Assembly: GCA_002422315.1 (NCBI GenBank)
Contig: DIUJ01000065.1
Location: forward strand, 1-21,786
DNA: 21,786 bases
Direction of reading: 5' to 3'
Origin: Bacteroidetes bacterium UBA6161
Lineage (GTDB): Bacteria > Bacteroidota > Bacteroidia > NS11-12g > UBA955
Of the stretch, positions 7,250-13,677 are shown one piece after another (the first letter of the stretch is position 1; every line of letters begins with the position of its first letter). Position numbers and translations under genes: made by a program. The notes below the pieces were generated by a model that worked only from the letters and a program-made list of their open reading frames with translations, was not told where the DNA came from and did no database searches.

Positions 7250-8560
7250 TTGAAAGAACAAATAAAAATCCCAACTACTAAGGTTCAAAGAGCGCTTAAA
7301 CTAGTAGGCACGGGAGCAAAAATTGGTGGAAACTATGTAAAATATTGGACACAAAAAAGCTTAGGTAACGAAGAAGCAAAAAACAACTTAGATGAATCCA
7401 ATGCTACAGACATCTATGACTCTCTGAGCGAACTAAAAGGAAGTGCTTTAAAAGTGGCACAAATGCTTAGTATGGACAAAAATATTTTACCACAAGCATA
7501 CCAAAACAAGTTTCAGATGGCACAATACAGTGCTCCCCCCCTTTCCTACCCTCTTGTGCTGCGAACATTTAAGCAAGAACTTGGAAAGTCTCCTTTAGAT
7601 ATATTTGAGAGTTTTAGTCAAAAAGCAATACATGCAGCGAGTATTGGGCAAGTACACAAAGCTATTTGGCAGGGTAAACAATTGGCTGTAAAAATTCAAT
7701 ACCCAGGGGTAGCAGAAAGTGTAAATTCTGATTTAAAAATGGTTAAACCCATTGCAACTAGACTCCTTAACCTTCAAGGTGCTAGCATAGATAAATACTT
7801 TGAAGAAGTAAGAGAAAAACTTTTAGAAGAAACCGACTACCATTTAGAATTAAAAAGAGGGCAATGGATTGCAGATCAAAGCAAAGAACTTGAAGGAGTG
7901 GTATTTCCAAAATATTACAAAGAAATATCTTCTAAGCGAATCATAAGTATGGAATGGATAGAAGGCAAGCCACTACAAGAATTTCTGAACCAAAATCCAA
8001 ACCAAGAAACACGAAATAAAATTGGACAAATGCTTTGGGACTTCTATCATTTTCAAATATACAATCTAAAACTAGTGCATGCAGACCCTCATCCTGGGAA
8101 CTTTTTAGTTACACCTAAAAATGAATTGGCTGTTTTGGATTTTGGTTGTGTGAAAGAAATTCCTACTCATTTCTTCGACAATTATTTTGAATTAATAAGG
8201 CCAGAAACCATTCAAAACCCTGCTAGATTCGATGAGATTTTATACAATCTAGAATTTATACTCAAAGAAGATGCGGCAGATAAAGTACCTTTCTATAAAA
8301 AGGTATTTAGAGACATGATAATGCTCCTTTCCAAACCATTTTACAAAGAAAGCTTCGATTTTAGCGAACCTTCTTACTTCAAAGAAATATACGATTTAGG
8401 TGAAAAATACTCGAAAATGAAAGAACTAAAAGAAGCCAATGGGGCAAGAGGTTCTCAACATGGTATATACATCAACAGAACATACTTTGGACTATACAAT
8501 CTTTTGCACATGCTTGGTGCTACAGTACAAACAAAAATTCCAAATAAAAACCAAGTTTAA
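7250..8560 (+). CDS. ABC1/UbiB-family atypical kinase, TTG start
   Basis: A 436-aa ABC1 (AarF/UbiB/COQ8) family protein. Hallmarks visible: the family-specific K-x-G-Q region, here K68-V-A-Q71 with Ala for Gly; the Ala-rich nucleotide loop AASIGQVH (129-136); the ATP-binding lysine K148 in LAVKIQYPGV; the catalytic segment HADPHPGN (277-284); and the metal-binding D297-F-G. These proteins are ATPases or kinases that support membrane quinone and lipid metabolism. Bacteroidota generally use menaquinone, so a ubiquinone role is unlikely and the substrate is unknown. No ATG precedes residue Met72, well inside the conserved region. I chose TTG at 7250 because it gives an N-terminus (KEQIKIPTTKVQRALK) like that of Bacteroidota homologues as I remember them and lies 4 bp after the regulator's stop. 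Another in-frame TTG at 7205 would overlap the upstream gene. Confidence 0.88.
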   Translation: MKEQIKIPTTKVQRALKLVGTGAKIGGNYVKYWTQKSLGNEEAKNNLDESNATDIYDSLSELKGSALKVAQMLSMDKNILPQAYQNKFQMAQYSAPPLSYPLVLRTFKQELGKSPLDIFESFSQKAIHAASIGQVHKAIWQGKQLAVKIQYPGVAESVNSDLKMVKPIATRLLNLQGASIDKYFEEVREKLLEETDYHLELKRGQWIADQSKELEGVVFPKYYKEISSKRIISMEWIEGKPLQEFLNQNPNQETRNKIGQMLWDFYHFQIYNLKLVHADPHPGNFLVTPKNELAVLDFGCVKEIPTHFFDNYFELIRPETIQNPARFDEILYNLEFILKEDAADKVPFYKKVFRDMIMLLSKPFYKESFDFSEPSYFKEIYDLGEKYSKMKELKEANGARGSQHGIYINRTYFGLYNLLHMLGATVQTKIPNKNQV

Positions 8561-8561
8561 T

Positions 8562-8592
8562 TTGGCTAAATACAAGCTAAAAAATAACTTTG
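8562..8592 (+). promoter_or_regulatory. Bacteroidota-type promoter for the enoyl-CoA hydratase
   Basis: TTG at 8562-8564, a 20-bp spacer, then TAACTTTG at 8585-8592, matching the Bacteroidota primary sigma consensus (TTG, TAnnTTTG). It begins just after the kinase stop codon and lies 19 bp before the ATG at 8612, so the hydratase can be transcribed on its own. Confidence 0.65.
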
Positions 8593-8611
8593 CCTCCAAT
8601 CATAGCAAACC

Positions 8612-9385
8612 ATGGAATATATAATTGTACAAAAACAAGTTAGGCCATTCATCTCTAGTATAGCCTTAAATAGACCAAAAGAATTAAATGCCCTAAACTT
8701 GCAATTAATGCAAGAAATCAAACAGAGTTTGATAGAATTGGACCAAGACCCAGACACAAGAGTTATTATTATTCATGGTAGCGAAAGGGCATTTGCAGCA
8801 GGTGCAGATATAAAGCAAATGGCGGGGAAAAATGCAGTAGATATGCTATTGATTGACCAATTTAGCACTTGGGACCAAATTCGTAAAACCAAAAAGCCTA
8901 TTATCGCTGCAGTAAGCGGATTCTGCTTAGGTGGCGGCTGCGAACTAGCTATGATATGCGACATGATAGTGGCTAGCGAAACAGCCAAATTTGGACAACC
9001 TGAAATAAATATTGGGGTAATGCCTGGTGCAGGTGGAACACAAAGACTTACAAGGGCTGTGGGCAAAGCAAAAGCTATGGAAATGGTTCTAAGTGGTGCC
9101 TTTATTAATGCCGAAGAAGCAAAGGAATATGGTTTGGTAAATAAAGTAGTTCCTGTAGAGCTATACCTAGAAGAAGCCTACAAACTAGCCACAAGCATTG
9201 CCGAAAAATCTCCTATAGCAGTACAAATGGCTAAAGAAAGTGTTTTAAAAGCCTTTGAAATGCCACTACAAGAAGCTTTGTATTTCGAAAGAAAAAATTT
9301 CTATATGCTCTTTGCTACTGAAGACCAAAAAGAAGGGATGAACGCATTTGTAGAAAAAAGAAAGGCCGATTTTAAAGGTAGGTAA
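8612..9385 (+). CDS. Enoyl-CoA hydratase (crotonase family)
   Basis: A 257-aa crotonase-fold enzyme that adds water across 2-trans-enoyl-CoA in fatty-acid or related acyl-CoA breakdown. The oxyanion-hole segment FAAGADIKQM is present, as are both catalytic glutamates: Glu111 in GGGCELAM and Glu131 in GQPEINIG. They are 20 residues apart, as in rat mitochondrial enoyl-CoA hydratase (Glu144 and Glu164), and the surrounding MPGAGGTQRLTRAVGKAKAM is nearly the same as in that enzyme. This makes a true hydratase more likely than an isomerase or decarboxylase paralogue. It is a single-domain protein, not a FadB-type fusion. It has its own promoter and no beta-oxidation partners in the window. The stop lies 11 bp before the first heptamer repeat. 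Confidence 0.93.
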   Translation: MEYIIVQKQVRPFISSIALNRPKELNALNLQLMQEIKQSLIELDQDPDTRVIIIHGSERAFAAGADIKQMAGKNAVDMLLIDQFSTWDQIRKTKKPIIAAVSGFCLGGGCELAMICDMIVASETAKFGQPEINIGVMPGAGGTQRLTRAVGKAKAMEMVLSGAFINAEEAKEYGLVNKVVPVELYLEEAYKLATSIAEKSPIAVQMAKESVLKAFEMPLQEALYFERKNFYMLFATEDQKEGMNAFVEKRKADFKGR

Positions 9386-9396
9386 GAAGGAACGAA

Positions 9397-9417
9397 GAAG
9401 TTAGAAGTTAGAAGTTA
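9397..9417. repeat. Heptamer tandem repeat GAAGTTA x3
   Basis: Three perfect copies of GAAGTTA, with decayed GAAG-containing copies on both sides (about 9388-9429). The unit length is the same as that of the larger array 55 bp downstream, but the sequence is different. Confidence 0.85.
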
Positions 9418-9471
9418 GAAGGAAGAAGTGAAAAAGGAAAAGTAAACGGTCAACCTTATTCAGGCTTTAAC

Positions 9472-9569
9472 AAACCGTAAACTGTAAACTGTAAACTGTA
9501 AACCGTAAACCGTAAACCGTAAACTGTAAACTGTAAACCGTAAACTGTAAACCATAAACCATAAACTGT
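9472..9569. repeat. Heptamer tandem array AAACYRT x14
   Basis: Fourteen head-to-tail 7-bp units with no gaps, consensus AAAC-Y-R-T. Variants are AAACTGT (seven copies), AAACCGT (five) and AAACCAT (two, units 12 and 13), with a broken partial unit after 9569. Variation is confined to positions 5 and 6. There are no spacers, so this is not a CRISPR array. Confidence 0.95.
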
Positions 9570-9685
9570 AAACATATTTCAGAATGAGGACGTTAAAAAG
9601 GAAAAAGGGCTTAAACTTCAACCTAGCTATTCAAGTAAAGAAAAGAAATAAAGATATCGATAAAAAGCTTCATTTCTTTACCCTA

Positions 9686-9716
9686 TTGTTTATTAGTTTT
9701 ATTTATACTATGTTTG
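9686..9716 (+). promoter_or_regulatory. Bacteroidota-type promoter upstream of the 1180-aa gene
   Basis: TTG at 9686-9688, a 20-bp spacer, then TATGTTTG at 9709-9716, a full match to TTG/TAnnTTTG with the same spacing as the hydratase promoter. Transcription would begin near 9722, just before the 37-codon relic ORF, and continue into the large gene at 9854. Confidence 0.6.
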
Positions 9717-9733
9717 TATGGTAAAATAAGCTA

Positions 9734-9847
9734 ATGGATATATATTTACACCAACTCAACCTTTCTTTTCTTCCAAATGGCTTTTATACTATTAAGCTAA
9801 ATAACAATGGGCAAATAATTTCCTATAAGTTTATCATACAAAAATAA
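9734..9847 (+). pseudogene. Relic of a T9SS type A sorting-domain C-terminus (37 codons)
   Basis: The short frame encodes a 37-residue peptide containing NLSFLPNGFYTIKLNNNGQ and ending SYKFIIQK. This is the pattern of the last two strands of T9SS type A sorting domains (NL-x-x-LPNG-x-Y-x-x-K ... K-x-I-x-x), and it parallels the end of the multicopper oxidase in this window (NLKDINKGLYYIKV). There is no signal peptide or passenger domain, and an in-frame stop lies four codons upstream of the ATG, so it is best read as the leftover end of a deleted secreted-protein gene. It lies 17 bp after a promoter and its stop is 6 bp before the next ATG, so it may still be translated as a leader peptide. 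Confidence 0.6.
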
Positions 9848-9853
9848 ACGCGT

Positions 9854-12800
9854 ATGAAAAAGGTATTAGTAACTATACTTTTTCTTATTGTGTTTAATGG
9901 CTTTTCACAAAATGTCACTCCCACTTCTGGAGGAGGGTTGTTTAGTATTACTTTCCTAGGCGAAAGACATATACAAATTGATTTGATTGGATATTCAGGC
10001 AACAGCTATTTGATTAATGATAAGTTTAAGGATTCTCTCCCAATTTATATAGAATCCTCTGACACACATCAAATTTTTTGGTTGTATTTTAGTCATTGTG
10101 AATTTAGTACGATATTAAATAAAGGATGTTTCCCAAAACCACAAATCTGTGACCAAAATGTTACAACCTTAAGAAATAACAGTGTATATTCAAACATTAT
10201 TGACTTTAATAATCATTCTATCTTCCAAAATGCATGTAGTATAAATTTCTTATCAGATAGTGCAAATAGGAACCTTCATATTTCTAATATAAATTACATA
10301 AATAGTTCATTCACTATACCATCAATAACAGCTTCTATTGACCTGTGTTACCCTTGGAAAACAGGAGAAATTGCAGCTAAAATACCGTATCTTGACCATA
10401 TGCAATTTCTAAGTATGAATTCGCCTTTTTACACTACTATCTCTGCTACAGCAAACGCAAATGACTCCTTTTCTTATGAAGCCATAACTCCAATACCTCA
10501 ACCTGCAAGTTGGATCATGACCAACAAACCAAAAATTGATCAAAAGCTTACCTATACCGGCAATTATACCTTTGATAAACCATTGGATGTTTTTTGCCCT
10601 AACCAAAATTGTAGCCCTAATCCCAATACTAACCCTCCAAGGGGCTATAGTGTAAATAGGTTGACTGGAGAAATTGCTTTTACTTGCACAGAAAACAAAG
10701 CATATTGGCTTAAATTTAGGGTTAATCATTTTAGACTAGATTCCTCCAATAAATATGTACCTGTTGGGTTTATAGATAAAGATTTAACTTATTTATTCAC
10801 AACATCAAACAATGAAGCATCCCCACCCACATTCTCTGGCCCACGCATAGTACAAGCTTGCACAAACGATAGTCTGCGCTTTGAAATAGCCATAAACGAC
10901 GGCAATACCTCCCACCCCGATAGCCTTACAGAGATTTCTCTTGGTGTGCAAAGCAATTTGCCACCCGATGCTAAAATTTATCTCAAAGACAGCAGCGCTT
11001 CTAATAAAATATTGGTAGTAGAATGGCCTCAAACCAAAACCATTTATCCTTTTAAGCCCACAAACTATTTTTTGCTGCTTACCGCAGGCTATAAATCTTG
11101 TGGTGTATTGCGCGATGTGGTAGCCTACTATACTTCTACCATTTATGTTCACCCCAAGCCTATCCCCAAGGCTAAGGTAGATAGCGTGAGCAGGTGTGGC
11201 GTGGTGTATTTTTCTTCCAACAAGTTTACCAACTCGCCCTATACCCTGCAATGGAGTATTAAGAATATGGCAGATACAGCTTTTACCCCTATTTCTAGTG
11301 CAGTGGCCGATTTCCTGCCGCTTTACAAAGCAGGATATTATGTGCTTAAACTTACGGCCAATGTTACCTCCCTCCAATGCTTTGGCTACGATTACGATAC
11401 TTTCTTTGTGAACGAGCCTATGGCTATCCTCTCTTCTATTCAAGCACCGGCAAGTGTTTGCAACAATCAGTCTTTGCAAGCACTGGTGCGCTCTTCTAAT
11501 CTTGTATTCCCAGCCTCTTTTCTTTGGTCTTACCCTGGTTCTAACTTGCCTACTAACGATTCTTCTATTTCCTTTAATCCTAGCGCAAGTGGCAAACTCT
11601 TGCTTCGTATTACCGATGCGCGTGGTTGTGAAAAAACAGACTCCGTTTCGCTGATTGTTCACCCAAGTCCGGTTTTTCAATTGCCCAAGGATACCATTTT
11701 ATGCCAAGGCCAACAAGTTACTCTTGTTTCTCCTATTGCCTCAGATTCTACCCACTCCCTGCTTTGGCTTCCCGATAGCACTACCAATACTTCGCTTCTG
11801 GTAAATTCGGAAAAAAATGTCGTGTTGCAGGTGCTTAATCAGTTTGGCTGTAGTAGTTCCGATACCCTGTTTGTGGGGGTAAACCCTCTGCCTAGCCCCG
11901 ATAGTCTTTCACTTAGAGTCTGTGCAGGCTCCCTAGCCACACTTAAATCTCCCGTTCCGCCAGCTTTTAGCTCCATAAATTTTGTTTGGAAACAAAATAA
12001 CAATACCATTGCTACGGATTCTATTTTACAAAGAACCCTGTTGAACAATGCGGCTTATACCCTAGATTACAACTATACTTTTAGGGGCAAAACCTGCTCC
12101 CAATCCCACAACTTTTTTGTGGTGGCACTGCCCAAACCCAAGCCCAATTTTACACTTAGCGATACCGCCCTGTGCCTGCGAAACAATCTATTTACCGCTA
12201 CTGACCTTAGCCCTGCTGCTGCCGCTCGCACCTGGATAAACCCCGATGGTGGATCCAGTAGCGATTCCCTGTACCAATTTAGCTTGCAAAACCACGGCTC
12301 TTTTAGCCTTGGCCTAGCACTTGTAAATGCTCAAGGATGCTCCGATACCCTTTTCAAACCCCTGCGTACCCTTCCAAATCCTGTGGCTTTTGCCAATTTA
12401 CTACAACAAAGACCCTGCTTTGCAGATAATTTTGTGGAAGTGGATTTTGGTGCAAGCATTGCCTCTGGCTCTGTGGCCTCCCGTAGTATTCTTTGGGGCA
12501 ATGGCAAGTCCAATAGCATTAGCCCTGCAAGCCAAATTTATAGCGCACCCGGTTCCTATAATGCAATGGTAATTGCCACTAGCAACAGAGCTTGTACAGA
12601 CACCCTTCTTGTGCCCTTGCAAGTGCTCACTGCCCCTAGTCCAAGCCTTAGTGTGCTTAAGGCCTGCGAAAACGATAGCCTTGTGCTGCTCTCTTCCAAC
12701 CCCCATAGCCAAGAAAATACCCATTTTTTGTATCTAAACCAAGTGCTGGTGGATAGCGCAAGTCTGCCCCCAAACCAAAGCAACACTTGGTACAGCAACA

Positions 12801-13396
12801 TTGGTTCGGCACCTGTGCAAGCCAAGCTTATAGCCCGCAGCAGCCAAGGCTGCACCGATAGCATTAGCCTAAGCATTAGCCCAAATCCTAGCCCTAGGGC
12901 AAGCATACAGGCTGTTTTGCTCCGCGACCAAAAACTCGCTTACCGTTTTACAGGCAGCGGCTCTGGGTCTATTGCGCAGTGGCAGTGGTTTAGTAGCCAA
13001 GGTAATAGTGGCAGCGGTCAAGTGTGGGAGCCTCGCTTTAGCGATACCGGCATGACCACCATTACCCTTAGGGTTAGCTCGCCACAAGGCTGTAGCAGCG
13101 ATACCAGCATAGTGGTGCCAGTGTACGACAAGATTACCCTCTTTGTTCCCAATGCCTTTTCGCCCAATGCAGATGGCATAAACGATACTTGGAAAGTGGG
13201 TGGCATGTTGCTCTTTCAGGATTTTAGCATAAAAGTATTCAACCGCTGGGGACAACAAGTGTGGCAAGCCACCAAAGCCACCGACGAATGGAACGGCGAA
13301 GGTGCAATCAATGGCGCTTATCTGTATATCCTCTCCGCCCGAGATATCCTAGGTCAGCTCCACGAACTGCAAGGCATGTTGTATTTGGAAAGGTAG
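9854..13396 (+). CDS. Large secreted Ig/PKD-repeat protein with T9SS type B domain (1180 aa)
   Basis: A predicted surface or secreted protein of 1180 aa. The first 19 residues (MKKVLVTILFLIVFNGFSQ) are a signal peptide. Residues about 20-318 form an N-terminal region that loosely resembles the leading domain of other Bacteroidota T9SS adhesins (a GGLFSITFLG opening and a later TGEIAFTC segment). From about residue 433 there are roughly eight diverged Ig/PKD-like modules of about 80 aa, each opened by a Pro-rich hinge (HPKPIP, HPSPVF, LPKPKPNF, SPNPSPRA) and most with a Cys near the start. Residues about 1093-1180 are the gliding-motility-associated C-terminal domain (VPNAFSPNADGINDTWKVGG, NRWGQQVW, WNGEGAINGAYLY), the T9SS type B export signal. 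Base composition changes sharply near 10810: sampled lines before it are 25-27% GC and sampled lines after it about 50-55%. The ligand or biological target is unknown; adhesin is the likely class. Confidence 0.85.
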   Translation: MKKVLVTILFLIVFNGFSQNVTPTSGGGLFSITFLGERHIQIDLIGYSGNSYLINDKFKDSLPIYIESSDTHQIFWLYFSHCEFSTILNKGCFPKPQICDQNVTTLRNNSVYSNIIDFNNHSIFQNACSINFLSDSANRNLHISNINYINSSFTIPSITASIDLCYPWKTGEIAAKIPYLDHMQFLSMNSPFYTTISATANANDSFSYEAITPIPQPASWIMTNKPKIDQKLTYTGNYTFDKPLDVFCPNQNCSPNPNTNPPRGYSVNRLTGEIAFTCTENKAYWLKFRVNHFRLDSSNKYVPVGFIDKDLTYLFTTSNNEASPPTFSGPRIVQACTNDSLRFEIAINDGNTSHPDSLTEISLGVQSNLPPDAKIYLKDSSASNKILVVEWPQTKTIYPFKPTNYFLLLTAGYKSCGVLRDVVAYYTSTIYVHPKPIPKAKVDSVSRCGVVYFSSNKFTNSPYTLQWSIKNMADTAFTPISSAVADFLPLYKAGYYVLKLTANVTSLQCFGYDYDTFFVNEPMAILSSIQAPASVCNNQSLQALVRSSNLVFPASFLWSYPGSNLPTNDSSISFNPSASGKLLLRITDARGCEKTDSVSLIVHPSPVFQLPKDTILCQGQQVTLVSPIASDSTHSLLWLPDSTTNTSLLVNSEKNVVLQVLNQFGCSSSDTLFVGVNPLPSPDSLSLRVCAGSLATLKSPVPPAFSSINFVWKQNNNTIATDSILQRTLLNNAAYTLDYNYTFRGKTCSQSHNFFVVALPKPKPNFTLSDTALCLRNNLFTATDLSPAAAARTWINPDGGSSSDSLYQFSLQNHGSFSLGLALVNAQGCSDTLFKPLRTLPNPVAFANLLQQRPCFADNFVEVDFGASIASGSVASRSILWGNGKSNSISPASQIYSAPGSYNAMVIATSNRACTDTLLVPLQVLTAPSPSLSVLKACENDSLVLLSSNPHSQENTHFLYLNQVLVDSASLPPNQSNTWYSNIGSAPVQAKLIARSSQGCTDSISLSISPNPSPRASIQAVLLRDQKLAYRFTGSGSGSIAQWQWFSSQGNSGSGQVWEPRFSDTGMTTITLRVSSPQGCSSDTSIVVPVYDKITLFVPNAFSPNADGINDTWKVGGMLLFQDFSIKVFNRWGQQVWQATKATDEWNGEGAINGAYLYILSARDILGQLHELQGMLYLER

Positions 13397-13581
13397 GGGC
13401 TTGGATAATAAATGGTAGAGTGGTGACTAGATAGCTATCGTGAAATGGATTACTAATTGTTAATTTAATATTGGGAAAAATTTATCTTCAGGAAGTCTTA
13501 AATAATTCTATCCTTTTTAACCAAATGTATTTGCCATTAATTAAATTAATCCTTTGGTATAAAGTACTAATAACAAATTTC

Positions 13582-13596
13582 GATAGTAGTACTATC
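13582..13596. promoter_or_regulatory. 15-bp dyad upstream of the giant gene
   Basis: GATAGTA-G-TACTATC is a perfect 7-1-7 palindrome about 21 bp upstream of the TATATTTG -7 element at 13617. Its position, roughly -48 to -34 from the inferred start of transcription, fits an activator or repressor site. Confidence 0.45.
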
Positions 13597-13607
13597 TGTG
13601 CATATAG

Positions 13608-13666
13608 TATTTATTCTATATTTGCTAAACACATTTCTTAATTCAAGGAAAAATATAGAATAAATA
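13608..13666. promoter_or_regulatory. 16-bp inverted repeat covering the giant gene's -7 element
   Basis: TATTTATTCTATATTT (13608-13623) is repeated in perfect inverted form at 13651-13666, with a 27-nt spacer; the right arm ends 11 bp before the ATG at 13678. The left arm overlaps TATATTTG (13617-13624), an exact Bacteroidota -7 element with no TTG at the usual 20-bp spacing. Transcription would begin near 13630, inside the spacer, so only the right arm would be in the RNA. That favours a DNA-binding site for a regulator over an RNA hairpin. Confidence 0.6.
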
Positions 13667-13677
13667 ATTACAATTTC

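Larger units (their letters stand above)
9386..9853. other. Gene-poor gap with repeats, promoter and a relic ORF
   Basis: This 468-bp interval holds, in order, a short GAAGTTA heptamer run, a 14-unit AAACYRT heptamer array, an AT-rich stretch in which I see no gene, a TTG-N20-TATGTTTG promoter, and a 37-codon ORF resembling the end of a T9SS sorting domain. I see no tRNA, no clear terminator for the enoyl-CoA hydratase gene, and no longer ORF on either strand. Confidence 0.7.

Noticed and set aside
9472..9569. CRISPR array
   Set aside because: The 7-bp units are contiguous with no spacers, and no cas-like gene is present.
9642..9679. AT-rich inverted repeat (AAAGAAAT with ATTTCTTT) as terminator for the enoyl-CoA hydratase
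   Set aside because: The 8-bp stem has seven A-T pairs out of eight, a 22-nt loop and no T-run after it. It also lies over 250 bp from the gene end, so it is not convincing.
10805..11680. A 291-codon open frame on the minus strand inside the 1180-aa gene
   Set aside because: It lies opposite a clear signal-peptide-to-sorting-domain protein. Its translation has no recognisable domain, and long antisense frames are expected where the sense strand is GC-richer and Ser/Pro/Thr-rich.
12401..13267. Several overlapping 100-130 codon minus-strand frames
   Set aside because: They fall in the high-GC half of the same gene, have no start signals or domain features, and overlap one another, as expected of composition artefacts.
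13430..13439. Palindrome GATAGCTATC after the 1180-aa gene
   Set aside because: A 10-bp palindrome is short enough to arise by chance in AT-rich DNA and has no T-run or promoter context.
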